Assembly: GCA_945869735.1 (NCBI GenBank)
Contig: CAMBPQ010000028.1
Location: forward strand, 1-36,035
Length of the DNA: 36,035 nucleotides
Reading direction: 5' to 3'
DNA from: Planctomicrobium piriforme
GTDB taxonomy: Bacteria > Planctomycetota > Planctomycetia > Pirellulales > UBA1268
The notes under the pieces are model-generated. The model saw only the letters and a program-made list of their open reading frames with translations. It was not told the origin of the DNA and made no database searches. Both the position numbers and the translations under genes were made by a program. Positions 1 through 8,008 of this stretch are shown in pieces. The first letter of the stretch is position 1, and every line of letters starts with the position of its first letter.

Positions 1-1
1 G

Positions 2-82
2 GGTTCGCTCCCAGTGACCGCCCTGGGATCGTGGAAGGCGCCGCTCCGCATCGCGCCGATCATCCTGCGGGTGCCGGGATGA
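2..82 (+). CDS. Possible 3' end of an upstream gene
   Basis: An open frame enters from the left edge and stops with TGA after 26 codons. Its translation is hydrophobic and free of low-complexity arginine runs, and it ends in RIAPIILRVPG. A second frame (1-102, ending TAA) is also open but looks less protein-like. Nothing identifies a family. Positions 83-160, before the stop codon of the outer-membrane protein gene, show no feature I can support. Only sequence to the left of the window can decide whether this is a real gene end. Confidence 0.2.
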   Translation, partial: GSLPVTALGSWKAPLRIAPIILRVPG

Positions 83-160
83 GCCGGGGCAGGGAGCAGT
101 AAGAGCATCTGGCTGCGGGCCACGATCGTAAGCCTGGTGGAGACCAACACCGCCGACTGC

Positions 161-1267
161 CTACCAGCGGGCCTCGAGGCCGAGATTGGCACCGTGCATG
201 AACATCCCGCCGCCCGACGCGAGTCGGGTCCCCGAGCCGTCGGCGACGTCAAAGTCAAACTGGTTGGGAGCGAGTGCGAGGCCGTCGATCCAGATCAGGT
301 TGTAGCCCACGCGGATTCCCCAGACGTCGGTCAGCCGGTAGACGAGCGACGTGTTGATGTCGCCGATGAAGCTCACCTGCCCGCCGGTCGACGAGAGTGC
401 CGGCCGCTGCTCGAAACCGGTGAAGTCGATGAGGGGCGACTGGATCTGCTCCTGGGCGTTGCCGAGGAGGCCGGCTTTCGCCCAGCCCTCGAAGGCCCAG
501 CGTTCCCAGGTCCAGCGGGTGCGGTTGCCGATCTGCGCGCCGAAGCCGTTGTTGCGGGTGCTGACATTGTAAGGAACGGAGATCCGTGTGTTGTCCACGA
601 CGCAGCAATCCACGACGATCGACGCCTGCTCCTCCACGCCCACGTAGCGGAAGCCCAGCAGCCAGTCGACGGTCAGCCAACTTCCCGAGTGGTCTCGCCA
701 CTCCGTCCAGGTGCTGAAGACATTGGCTTCAGCGCTGTTGACCAGCGAGTTGTATTTCACGGTCGCCGTCTCGCCGTCGATGGTCATCAAGCCGCCGAGC
801 GGGTCGGGCATCTGCAGGAAGTCAGGCGGCGTGGCGGCGGCGAACTGGGTCGCGGATTGACCGAAGACGCCCCAGTAGCCGATTTCCCAGCCGCCCTGAC
901 TTGGATCCCGCTGGCCGTAGAAGGCCCGCACGCCCGCGCTGACCGGAAACTGCAGGTCGCGGGTCGAGATCAAAGGCTGCGGTGCGTTGTCTACAGAAAT
1001 GACGAGCGGCCGATTCGTCGCCTGATTGTCGCGGCCCCAGAACAGAGCGTCAGTGAGGGCGTAACTCGTCCACAGCGGCGCGGGAAACGCACCACGGAAG
1101 GCGATATTGGTCACGTCGGCCGAGTTCACGACCGGATCGAACGCCGGGATGACCAGTTCGTCGCCGTGCCCCGCCTGCACCACCGCGATGCTCGCCAGAG
1201 CGACCGCCACGCGGCACGCCCCTCGACGAAACCGGATCATGAGCCAGAAAACGCCTGCCGTAACCAT
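161..1267 (-). CDS. BBP7-like outer-membrane beta-barrel protein
   Basis: Predicted 368-residue outer-membrane protein of the planctomycete BBP7 type; the molecular function is unknown. An N-terminal hydrophobic signal segment (VAVALASIAVVQAG) follows a basic stretch (RFRRGACR). The body alternates polar and aromatic residues as beta-strands do (for example GWEIGYWGVFG and VDWLLGFRYVG), and the protein ends in the aromatic residue W, as expected of a BAM-inserted barrel. I chose the ATG at 1267 because GAGGAG lies 8-9 bases upstream on the minus strand. A GTG at 1300 and an ATG at 1240 are alternatives, and the latter would give the more classical signal peptide. It follows the nuclease gene on the same strand after 184 bases containing a strong hairpin, so it may be transcribed separately. 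The fold class is likely; the exact family is less certain. Confidence 0.8.
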   Translation of the reverse strand: MVTAGVFWLMIRFRRGACRVAVALASIAVVQAGHGDELVIPAFDPVVNSADVTNIAFRGAFPAPLWTSYALTDALFWGRDNQATNRPLVISVDNAPQPLISTRDLQFPVSAGVRAFYGQRDPSQGGWEIGYWGVFGQSATQFAAATPPDFLQMPDPLGGLMTIDGETATVKYNSLVNSAEANVFSTWTEWRDHSGSWLTVDWLLGFRYVGVEEQASIVVDCCVVDNTRISVPYNVSTRNNGFGAQIGNRTRWTWERWAFEGWAKAGLLGNAQEQIQSPLIDFTGFEQRPALSSTGGQVSFIGDINTSLVYRLTDVWGIRVGYNLIWIDGLALAPNQFDFDVADGSGTRLASGGGMFMHGANLGLEARW

Positions 1268-1357
1268 GGGAATGACTCCTCGCGAACCGCCCCCCGACAC
1301 CCGATCCCGCAGTCACCGAATCCACCCGAAGTGGGGGTGCTACGTGAAGTGTTTTTC

Positions 1358-1409
1358 GGCACAAGAACCCCCTCGCGTGAAGGGGTATTGCAGGGGGTCT
1401 TGTTGTGCC
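1358..1409. other. Long imperfect hairpin between two genes
   Basis: The left arm GGCACAAGAACCCCCT (1358-1373) pairs with AGGGGGTCTTGTTGTGCC (1392-1409), with a small bulge and an 18-base loop. It lies between the end of the nuclease gene and the start of the outer-membrane protein gene, both read on the minus strand. No U-rich tail follows on that strand, so it may be a processing site, a factor-dependent terminator or a 5' leader element rather than a classical terminator. Confidence 0.55.
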
Positions 1410-1451
1410 GTTCAGGCGGAATAGAAAGGCTCAGCGGACCTTGCCGCCGCG

Positions 1452-2336
1452 TCACTCCGGAGCTGCGGCCTCGATCCGGAGCATCGGTTTCAGTGCACGG
1501 AACTTCGCCGGCCCGATTCCCGGCACCTCGAGGAGGTCCACGAGCCTGCGATACGGACGGCCCTCGATAATCCCGCTCGCCGTCGCCTCACCGATGCCCG
1601 GGAGCCGCATCAGGTTGTCCCGCGAGGCGGTGTTGGGGTCGATGACAAACCCCGCCGGCGGAGCGGCGCCGTCGAATGCTTTTTTAAGCTCGCGTTCCTC
1701 GTCGCGTTCGAGCCGGCGTTCCACCGGGAGTTTTTCCCAGTCGGTGTGGGCCCAGATCCCCGCGGACCGCGTGGCCGCCTGCAGTTGGAGGTCGGCGAGT
1801 CGTTCTCGATAGTCGTCGCCCGACTCGCCGGCGCGGGTGCCGCGGGCCACGCCAAAGGCTCGTGCCAGCCCCTTCGAGACGAGGTGTTCCGCAAGATCCC
1901 GTCCCTGTGAGTCAAAGACGAACGCATAGATTCGTTTGAAGCGGCCGTCGCCACGGCCGTCCGCGAAGCTCGTGTGGATCGTGAAGGGCCGGGCCAGAAA
2001 CCCGCGTGATTCGGCCGTGGCCTGGGTGGCGAGCTGCTTGGCAAACTCGATCGACGCAGCCGCATCCGGCCGGACCTCGGCGATTCCGAAATACCGCCGC
2101 TGGCTCCGCAGCCGGCGGGCGTCTGTCTCGCCGGTCACGTGGGTCTCGAGGCAGTCGACGCCGTACAGGCGGACGGTGTGTTCCTCTCCCGTGGGCGTGC
2201 GAATGCGAAAGCTGTCGCCGTCCGCCCAGTCGGCAGGCACCAGCGTGCAGCCCTCGAGCACCGCCAGCTCGTCGGCGTGCAATACGACGGGCGACGAGAC
2301 GCTCGCAAGCACGACGAGCAGGCAAGCCAAACGCAT
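1452..2336 (-). CDS. Secreted thermonuclease (SNase-like) with C-terminal helix-hairpin-helix
   Basis: Predicted exported nuclease of 294 residues. A signal peptide occupies about residues 1-22 (MRLACLLVVLASVSSPVVLHA). The SNase-like OB fold follows: VRLYGVDCLET at 55-65 matches the staphylococcal nuclease active-site strand, with R56, D61 and E64 at the positions of R35, D40 and E43. A later RFKRIYAFVF strand plausibly carries the second catalytic arginine. The C-terminus (about 231-285) holds a double helix-hairpin-helix like that of ComEA (LMRLPGIGEATA and LLEVPGIGPAKF), known to bind the DNA backbone non-specifically. I infer degradation or processing of DNA outside the cytoplasm. The ATG at 2336 is preferred over a TTG three bases upstream because AGAGAGG lies before it. 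The gene diverges from mnmG across 71 bases. Confidence 0.88.
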   Translation of the reverse strand: MRLACLLVVLASVSSPVVLHADELAVLEGCTLVPADWADGDSFRIRTPTGEEHTVRLYGVDCLETHVTGETDARRLRSQRRYFGIAEVRPDAAASIEFAKQLATQATAESRGFLARPFTIHTSFADGRGDGRFKRIYAFVFDSQGRDLAEHLVSKGLARAFGVARGTRAGESGDDYRERLADLQLQAATRSAGIWAHTDWEKLPVERRLERDEERELKKAFDGAAPPAGFVIDPNTASRDNLMRLPGIGEATASGIIEGRPYRRLVDLLEVPGIGPAKFRALKPMLRIEAAAPE

Positions 2337-2390
2337 CAAAAGCCTCTCTGAGCGAGTGTCTGAAGCACCGCCATGATAGCCTCGAATGCC

Positions 2391-2400
2391 TTGCTACACT
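2391..2400 (+). promoter_or_regulatory. Candidate extended -10 of mnmG
   Basis: TGCTACACT (2392-2400) resembles an extended -10 (TGn plus a TATAAT-like hexamer, four of six bases). The -35 region is weak. Only seven bases separate it from the mnmG ATG, so transcription would begin at or next to the start codon. Confidence 0.3.
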
Positions 2401-2407
2401 CGAACGT

Positions 2408-4249
2408 ATGGGCTCTGTATACGACTACGACGTGCTCGTGATCGGGGCCGGGCACGCCGGCGTGGAGGCCGCCTGCGCCGCCGCCAGGCTTGGCGCCCGC
2501 ACGGCGCTGCTCACAAGCAACTGCGACACCGTCGGGCAGATGAGCTGCAACCCGGCGATCGGTGGCGTCGGCAAGGCCCAGCTCGTTCGCGAGGTCGACG
2601 CATTCGGGGGCGTGATGGCCCGCGCGATCGACGCGACCGGCATCCAGTTTCGGGTTCTCAACCGCTCGAAGGGACCGGCGATGCACGGCCCCCGTGCGCA
2701 GGCCGACAAACGGCTCTACCAGATGGAGGTGAAGCGAATCGTCGAGGAGACGCCAAACCTCGACCTCCGGCAGGAGACGGTCGAAGACATCGTCGTCGAG
2801 CCGACGAACGCCACGGGGGCGGGCGCAGCGGCACATCGTGTGACGGGCGTGCTGGTCCGCGGCGACGCCGAGTATCGCGCTGCCGTGGTCGTGCTCACCA
2901 CGGGCACGTTTCTCCAAGCGGTGATGCACACGGGCGAAGCACGAGCCTCGGGGGGCAGGGCAGGGGAGGGCACGACCTCGGGCATCTCCCACGCACTTGC
3001 CAGGCTGGGCCTGCGGGTTGACCGGTTCAAGACGGGCACTCCCTGCCGGCTCTCGGCGAAGTCGATCGATTTTTCGAGGCTCGAGGTGCAGCTGGGGGAT
3101 GCGGAGCCGCAGCCCTTCTCCTTTCTCACCGACCGCATCGAGCAGGAGCAGATGGTCTGCTGGATCACGCGGACGAGCCCCGAGATCCATGACCTGATCC
3201 GTGCCAACCTCCATCGCGCGCCGATGTACACCGGCCAGATCGGGTCGCGTGGGCCGCGGTATTGCCCGAGCATCGAAGACAAGGTCGTACGGTTCGCCGC
3301 CAAGGAGAGCCATCAGCTGTTCCTCGAGCCCGAGGGGCGGCGGACCCACGAGATCTACGTCAACGGAATCTCCACGAGCCTGCCTCGCGACGTGCAAGAT
3401 GCCATGATTCGGATGGTACCGGGGCTCGAGCACGCCCGGATCATGCGGTATGGCTATGCCGTTGAATACGACTATTGCCCGCCCGACCAGCTCTTCGCGA
3501 CGCTTGGGAGCAAGCAGGTGCGAGGGCTCTTCTGCGCCGGCCAGATCAACGGCACGACAGGCTACGAGGAGGCGGCCGCGCAGGGGCTCGTGGCGGGGGC
3601 CAACGCGGCGCTTGCCGCCGGCGGCCGCGAACCGCTCATCCTCGAACGGGAAGACGCCTATATCGGTGTCCTCGTCGACGATCTCGTGACCCGTGGCGTC
3701 GACGAGCCTTATCGAATGTTTACGAGCCGCGCTGAGCACCGGCTGGCGCTGCGGCACGACAACGCCGACCGCCGACTCACACCGCTGGCGGAACGGCACG
3801 GCCTCGTAGAGCTGCACCGTGTGGAACGGCTCGCAGCGAAGACAGCCGCAATGGAGACGACGCTCGCGACCCTCGCGGCACGGCGCGTGAATGGCACCAC
3901 GCTCGCCGACCTACTCAAGCGGCCTGAGTTCACCTGGAGCCACTGCGTTGCCGCCGTTCCGGAACTGGCCGCGGTGTCGCGGGACGTGGCCGTGCAGATC
4001 GAAAACGACATCCATTACGCAGGCTACGTGGCCCTCGATCGGGAGCGGATCGAACGGCAGAAGCGGCTCGCGCAGCGGACGATCCCCGAGGGATTCGACT
4101 ACGGTGGCGTGCGGCATCTCCGCGCCGAGGCGCGCGATCAACTCGCCCGTATCCGGCCGCGGACGCTGGGCCACGCGGGCCGCGTCAGCGGGATCACTCC
4201 GGCCGATCTCGCCCTCGTGCTCATCCATTTGGAAGGTCGCGGCGCGTGA
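2408..4249 (+). CDS. mnmG: tRNA uridine-5-carboxymethylaminomethyl modification enzyme MnmG (GidA)
   Basis: FAD-dependent subunit of the MnmE-MnmG complex, which installs the (carboxymethyl)aminomethyl group at U34 of certain tRNAs in the cytoplasm. The 613-residue length is normal for the family. The Rossmann FAD site is VIGAGHAGVEAACAA near the N-terminus, followed by the hallmark CNPAIGGVGKAQLVREVD and later GPRYCPSIEDK and the conserved CAGQINGTTGYEEAAAQG segment. The ATG at 2408 (MGSVYDYDVLVIGAG) places the FAD motif at the usual distance. No Shine-Dalgarno is visible, and a -10-like element sits just upstream. The stop overlaps the GTG start of the next gene (GTGA), which suggests translational coupling. 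mnmE is not in the window. Confidence 0.97.
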   Translation: MGSVYDYDVLVIGAGHAGVEAACAAARLGARTALLTSNCDTVGQMSCNPAIGGVGKAQLVREVDAFGGVMARAIDATGIQFRVLNRSKGPAMHGPRAQADKRLYQMEVKRIVEETPNLDLRQETVEDIVVEPTNATGAGAAAHRVTGVLVRGDAEYRAAVVVLTTGTFLQAVMHTGEARASGGRAGEGTTSGISHALARLGLRVDRFKTGTPCRLSAKSIDFSRLEVQLGDAEPQPFSFLTDRIEQEQMVCWITRTSPEIHDLIRANLHRAPMYTGQIGSRGPRYCPSIEDKVVRFAAKESHQLFLEPEGRRTHEIYVNGISTSLPRDVQDAMIRMVPGLEHARIMRYGYAVEYDYCPPDQLFATLGSKQVRGLFCAGQINGTTGYEEAAAQGLVAGANAALAAGGREPLILEREDAYIGVLVDDLVTRGVDEPYRMFTSRAEHRLALRHDNADRRLTPLAERHGLVELHRVERLAAKTAAMETTLATLAARRVNGTTLADLLKRPEFTWSHCVAAVPELAAVSRDVAVQIENDIHYAGYVALDRERIERQKRLAQRTIPEGFDYGGVRHLRAEARDQLARIRPRTLGHAGRVSGITPADLALVLIHLEGRGA

Positions 4250-5583
4250 GGATCGTCCATGTCACCGCCGGCGCCGGCGGCCGCATCTGCGGCTCGTGCC
4301 TCCACGACAACACACTCGTGCGGGCGCTCGTCGCCCGTGGCAGCGACGCGATCCTCGTGCCAGCCTACGTGCCGACGACGACCGACGAGGAAAATATCGC
4401 TGAGCAGAGGATCGTGATGGGCGGTGTGAACGTTTGGCTGCAGGAGCACGTGCCACTGTTTCGCCACACGCCCGCCTGGATCGACTGGCTCCTCGACTCA
4501 CGACGGCTGCTCGAATGGCTGTCGAGCCGCAACGGGGCCACGCGGCCGGCGGACCTGGGGCCGCTCACGATCTCTACGCTGAGGGGCATGCAGGGCAACC
4601 AACGCAAGGAGGTGGCGAAACTCACGCGGTGGCTCGCGTGCGACGTCCGTCCCGACGTCGTGCACCTCTCCAACGCGTTGCTGCTGGGGCTCGCGCGGCC
4701 GATCCGCGAGGCGACCGGTGCCCGCATCGTCTGCAGCCTGTCGGGCGAGGACATCTTCATTGACCAGATTCCAGCTCCCCACCACGCGACCATCGTGAAG
4801 CTCCTTCGTGAAGGCGCCGCCGACGTCGACCACTTCGTGGCGCTCAACCAATTCTTCGCCACCTTCATGGGTGAGCGGCTGGCGGTACGGCCGGAAGCGG
4901 TGTCTGTGATTCCGCATGGCGTCGATCTGGCGGAGTTTCCACCGGAACCGCCCGATCTCGTGGCCCGGCGACGGGGCCGAGGAAACCGGCTCGTCGTTGG
5001 GTTTCTGGCCCGCGCCTGTCCGGAGAAGGGGCTCGACCAACTCATCCGCGCGTTACCGCTGCTCGCAGCCCGGCACCAGGTCGAAATCCTCGCGGCCGGC
5101 GCGACGGTCGATGCGGAACGGGACTACATCGCACAGTGTCACGCGGTGGCTCGCGACCTCGGCGTGGCCGACCGCTTCCGGTGGCTGGGGCAGATTGACC
5201 GCAGCGGCAAGCTCGACCTGCTGGCATCGGTCGACGTGTTTTTGATGCCGACGACGCATGCGGAGGCCAAGGGCCTGCCGGTGATTGAGGCCATGGCCGC
5301 GGGAGTGCCCATCGGCGCCTCGAATCACGGCGCCTTTCCGGAACTGCTCGACGACGAGCGAGCTGGGTTGCTCCACACTCCGGGCGATCCTGCCGACCTC
5401 GCGTCAAAAATCGCCGCGATCCTTGACGATGAGTCGCTCGCATCGCGGTTGGGCCGCCACGGCCATGCCCTCGCGAGGGAGCGTCACACCGCCCATCAGA
5501 TGGCGGCGGCGCACGAGGCGCTCTACGAGCGGGTTTTTTTGAGAGGAAACCGGGAGCGCGAGCGAAGGGAAACCGGATCATGA
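4246..5583 (+). CDS. Glycosyltransferase family 4 protein
   Basis: Predicted 445-residue GT-B fold glycosyltransferase that transfers a sugar from an activated donor; donor and acceptor cannot be read from sequence. The N-terminal half begins with MRIVHVTAGAGGRICGSC, the glycine-rich acceptor-side loop. The C-terminal half has the GT4 pattern: VVGFLARACPEKGLDQLI, then FLMPTTHAEAKGLPVIEA with the E-x7-E type donor site, and GAFPELL. It starts at GTG 4246, overlapping the mnmG stop by four bases. The last dozen residues (RGNRERERRETGS) are encoded by a degenerate copy of the dispersed repeat (5545-5576), so the original C-terminus probably ended earlier. It may act in lipid or surface glycan synthesis, but that is inference. 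Confidence 0.9.
   Translation: MRIVHVTAGAGGRICGSCLHDNTLVRALVARGSDAILVPAYVPTTTDEENIAEQRIVMGGVNVWLQEHVPLFRHTPAWIDWLLDSRRLLEWLSSRNGATRPADLGPLTISTLRGMQGNQRKEVAKLTRWLACDVRPDVVHLSNALLLGLARPIREATGARIVCSLSGEDIFIDQIPAPHHATIVKLLREGAADVDHFVALNQFFATFMGERLAVRPEAVSVIPHGVDLAEFPPEPPDLVARRRGRGNRLVVGFLARACPEKGLDQLIRALPLLAARHQVEILAAGATVDAERDYIAQCHAVARDLGVADRFRWLGQIDRSGKLDLLASVDVFLMPTTHAEAKGLPVIEAMAAGVPIGASNHGAFPELLDDERAGLLHTPGDPADLASKIAAILDDESLASRLGRHGHALARERHTAHQMAAAHEALYERVFLRGNRERERRETGS
5545..5576 (-). repeat. Dispersed repeat copy 1, inside the glycosyltransferase 3' end
   Basis: Contains GGAGCGCGAGCGAAGGG, matching the core of the dispersed family. It faces copy 2 across about 45 bases, so the pair forms an inverted repeat. 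It has invaded, or been absorbed into, the end of the reading frame. Confidence 0.6.
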
Positions 5584-5620
5584 CCGTGGCAGTGGTGTGA
5601 AGCGGGGAGAGGTGGTGGAC

Positions 5621-5662
5621 GTATTCCCCGCGCTCGCGCTTGGGGCTTCCTGACAGGAAGCG
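5621..5662 (+). repeat. Dispersed repeat copy 2
   Basis: Carries CCCCGCGCTCGCGCTTGGGG followed by CTTCCTGACAGGAAGC, the full consensus. It is the left border of the composite element. Confidence 0.85.
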
Positions 5663-5850
5663 CAACCGTACGGATGGCAGAAACGATTCTCGATCGTGAG
5701 GAGCCGATCGGAGGCACGCGCAGACGCCGGGGAATGTTTGCGACTCACGAGCGACGCCCTGTCGGCCACGCGGGCATCCTGTAGCAAAATCCCCCTGCGG
5801 CGAGCATGTCTCAGCCGGCGAACCACTTTGGCACCGTCTCGATGCCAGCC

Positions 5851-5890
5851 GTATTCCTCGCGCTCGCGCTCGGGGCTTCCTGATTTGGAA
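5851..5890 (+). repeat. Dispersed repeat copy 3
   Basis: Carries GTATTCCTCGCGCTCGCGCT then GGGGCTTCCTGA, with a few changes from the consensus. It is the right border of the composite element and ends 15 bases from the TerC stop codon. Confidence 0.8.
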
Positions 5891-5905
5891 GTGCGGCCGT
5901 ACGGC

Positions 5906-6928
5906 TTACGCCGTTGGGCTTCCTGGGGGGGCGTCCTTGTCGTCCGCGATCTCGGCGCCGTGCCGTCGCTCAGGAAAGGCAAGGGAGGCGGCCACACTCG
6001 CGCCGATGAGCACCACGATGATCACGAGTGACACTGCGGGATGAATGAGATGGCCCTTCGCGTGGGCATCCCAGCCGCCCTGAGCGGCCAGCCACTCGTT
6101 GTGTCGGGCCGCCTCAGCGATCATCTTGCAGCCCACAAACACGAGCACCGCGGAGAGGCCGTAATTGAGAAACCGAAACAGATCCATGACGCCGGCCAGT
6201 AGGAAATAGAGCGCCCGTAGGCCGAGGATCGCGAACACGTTCGACGTGAAGGCGATGAACCGCATGTAGTGGGTGCCGGGCGTGACCACGCCGAGGATCG
6301 CCGGCACGCTGTCCACGGCGAAGAGCACGTCGGTGCTCTCCACCACGAGGAGTACGAGAAACAGCGGCGTGGCCAGCAGTTTCCCGTTCTCGCGGACGAA
6401 GAACCGGTCGCCGGCCGACTCCTTGGCGACCGGGACGAACCTCCGAAAGAAGCGGATCAGGGCATTTTCACCGGGCTCATGGTCACCGCCGCCGAGGGCC
6501 AGTTTGATGCCTGTGTAGATCAGGAAGCAGCCGAACACCCAGAGAATCCACTTGTAGCGTTCGACGAGTTCCGCCCCGAGGAGCACGAACGTGAGCCGCA
6601 TGATCACGGCGCCGAGGATGCCCCAGAAGAGCACGCGATATTGATACTTGAGCGGGACGCCGAAGTAGGCGAATACCACCGCGAACACGAAGACGTTGTC
6701 CATCGACAACGACCATTCGACGAGGTAGCCCGTGAGAAACTCGAGCGCTGGCTTGGCCCCGAGCCACCACCAGACCAGACCGTTGAAGGCCAGGGCCAGC
6801 GCCGACCAGAAGCAGGTCCAGAAGGCGCTCTCGCGGAGTGACGGCTCGTGCGACTTTTTGTGGAAGACGGTCAGGTCGAGCGTGAGCATCACGGTCACGA
6901 AGACCGCAAAGGCGATCCAGTGGGACAT
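5906..6928 (-). CDS. TerC family integral membrane protein
   Basis: Polytopic inner-membrane protein of the TerC/Alx family, whose members are linked to tellurite resistance or metal-ion (often manganese) handling and exoenzyme metallation; the substrate here is not known. About seven to nine membrane segments are visible, and the family's acidic membrane motifs are present: LTLDLTVFHKKSHEPSLRES, LVEWSLSMDNVFVFAVVF and VVESTDVLFAVDSVPAI. I chose the ATG at 6928 (MSHWIAFAVF), 340 residues, because it puts the first membrane helix at the N-terminus as usual. A TTG at 6982 would add 18 residues. The C-terminal tail is polar. It converges with the glycosyltransferase gene across the composite repeat. 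No Mn riboswitch is recognisable upstream. Confidence 0.93.
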   Translation of the reverse strand: MSHWIAFAVFVTVMLTLDLTVFHKKSHEPSLRESAFWTCFWSALALAFNGLVWWWLGAKPALEFLTGYLVEWSLSMDNVFVFAVVFAYFGVPLKYQYRVLFWGILGAVIMRLTFVLLGAELVERYKWILWVFGCFLIYTGIKLALGGGDHEPGENALIRFFRRFVPVAKESAGDRFFVRENGKLLATPLFLVLLVVESTDVLFAVDSVPAILGVVTPGTHYMRFIAFTSNVFAILGLRALYFLLAGVMDLFRFLNYGLSAVLVFVGCKMIAEAARHNEWLAAQGGWDAHAKGHLIHPAVSLVIIVVLIGASVAASLAFPERRHGAEIADDKDAPPGSPTA

Positions 6929-7417
6929 CTGGATGTCGCCGCCGAAGGGAGCGGAGCCGGCCACGTCTGCGAACAGGTGCAAGGTCGCTCGTCCAAGAAG
7001 GGGAAGGAAAGGAAGGGGATGGGGAGGGCGTCAGCCCCGAGAATCGTAGCAACTCGTGCCCCGCACGCAGGGAGACGGCGGGGCATCTTTCGGTAAAAAC
7101 TCCAATTTTCTCCAGTCAAACGCCCAGCGGCGGATTGAAAAATGGGGGGCTTGAGACCGGCGTGGCGCCCTTGTGGTCAGCCTGACCGGCACAACCGCGC
7201 CGAAAACCGTCATTTTTGGGCAGCCCGGCGTCCGGCACGCGGTGTGCAACCTACTGTCGACATGCCGCGGGTGGTGGACCAGCGGTCGGCCCGGTAGGGT
7301 CGCGGACCTTAGGCAGACGTCGCTCGGGTGTGGCGACAGATTGCCCCAGCACATCGCGGGGCCAAGCCGTCTTTCCGCGACCCACCGGCTCCGGTCGGGG
7401 CTCCACTCCGGTCGGCG
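6929..7417. other. 489-base gap upstream of TerC
   Basis: No plausible gene on either strand. It contains a near-perfect purine run at 6995-7028 (one T), which is pyrimidine-rich on the TerC-coding strand, and a short inverted repeat, GCCCCGC/GCGGGGC, at about 7058-7085. The part at 7140-7417 is GC-rich with several CCGGTCGG-like words but no recognisable element. It must hold the TerC promoter, which I cannot pinpoint. Confidence 0.5.
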
Positions 7418-7843
7418 CTACAGCGTCGCCTTCACGAAACTCGTTGTCATCGCGGCGAACACGGCCGCCACGCGCTCCCACTCCCGGTCCTCCGCCTGGC
7501 AGAGGATGAGGTAGACGGCCCCGGGCGTCTGCAAAGTCCGAATATGCGCCGTGTTGGTGAGGTCGAGGCAGTAAAAGTTCAGGTTGAACCCGGGTAACTC
7601 GCTTCCCTCAATCATGTCGGCGGCCGGTTCAGTATCGAGTTCCGGATACTCCTTCTGCAGCTGATTCACAATCGCCGCCGCGAGTTCGCGGGGATCACCG
7701 CCGCCTGCGTGGCCGCTCACCGACCAGAAGCCCCCCTCCGGGGAATAGACCGTGACGGTGGCGTAGTGGCCATCCGCATCGGCAGTATCGACCGACCAGT
7801 TGTCGGGATAGTCGAAGGCGAGCCCGAAGCGATCGAAGTGCAT
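7418..7843 (-). CDS. Small conserved-looking hypothetical protein
   Basis: 141 residues without signal peptide or membrane segment. It opens with FDRFGLAFDYPDNWSVD and has alternating strand-like segments (HYATVTVYSPEGGFWSVSG, NLNFYCLDL, AVYLILCQAEDREW) and a closing helix (VAAVFAAMTTSFV). This order resembles proteins with a PsbP/Mog1/DcrB-like alpha-beta fold, which often start with an FxYPxxW segment, but that is a pattern impression and not a family assignment. Codon usage is like that of its neighbours. It starts at ATG 7843, diverges from flhA across 165 bases, and is separated from TerC by 489 bases, so it is probably a single-gene unit. Function unknown. Confidence 0.8.
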   Translation of the reverse strand: MHFDRFGLAFDYPDNWSVDTADADGHYATVTVYSPEGGFWSVSGHAGGGDPRELAAAIVNQLQKEYPELDTEPAADMIEGSELPGFNLNFYCLDLTNTAHIRTLQTPGAVYLILCQAEDREWERVAAVFAAMTTSFVKATL

Positions 7844-8008
7844 GGGACATTCCGTGGTCGGTGGATGAGGCAGACCGGAATTGTAGCCGTTTCAGCTGCC
7901 GTGGAGCGGTCTGGACCGTCTCCGCCCCGCCCGCTACCGTCCCGCCTCCGGACGGGCCAGAAACCCCGCCGGCCCAACCCTTTGCATTCGTTCACGGTAC
8001 TCGCTCGC

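Larger units (their letters stand above)
5621..5890 (+). repeat. Composite intergenic element, copy I
   Basis: About 270 bases that align along their length with the reverse complement of 12536-12803. Shared blocks include CGATCGTGAGGAGCCG, AATGTTTGCG, CTCACGAGCGA, GTAGCAAAATCCCC, GAGCATGTC and GGCACCGTCTCG. The flanks are dispersed-repeat copies in direct orientation. There is no open frame with normal protein composition, so it may be a non-autonomous mobile element or a structured RNA unit. Confidence 0.75.
5584..5905. other. Convergent intergenic gap filled by composite repeat
   Basis: The 322 bases between the glycosyltransferase and TerC genes (tail to tail) carry no convincing gene. 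Most of the gap is the composite element at 5621-5890, made of two dispersed-repeat copies in the same orientation around about 190 bases of unique-looking DNA. That DNA recurs inverted at 12536-12803. Confidence 0.8.

Noticed and set aside
1-20. T-arm of a tRNA at the left edge (GGGTTCGCTCCC)
   Set aside because: The invariant loop adenosine is missing and no acceptor strand or CCA follows.
137-1570. Long open frame on the plus strand over the outer-membrane protein gene
   Set aside because: Arginine- and valine-rich translation with no motifs, antisense to a gene with a signal peptide and barrel pattern. It is an effect of high GC.
2336-3817. Minus-strand open frame of 493 codons
   Set aside because: Exact antisense of mnmG, whose FAD motifs are unambiguous.
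5696-6031. Possible small gene in the glycosyltransferase-TerC gap, with a similar peptide at 12495-12686
   Set aside because: The similarity comes from the duplicated composite element; the peptides are Ser/Arg-rich and the frame shifts between copies.
6929-7130. Manganese (yybP-ykoY) riboswitch before TerC
   Set aside because: Expected from other TerC/Alx genes, but the conserved GGGGAGUAG loop motif is not found on the minus strand.
7709-8008. N-terminal extension of flhA
   Set aside because: The open frame upstream of ATG 8009 is Pro/Arg-rich and overlaps the divergent hypothetical gene's start region; FlhA proteins do not have it.
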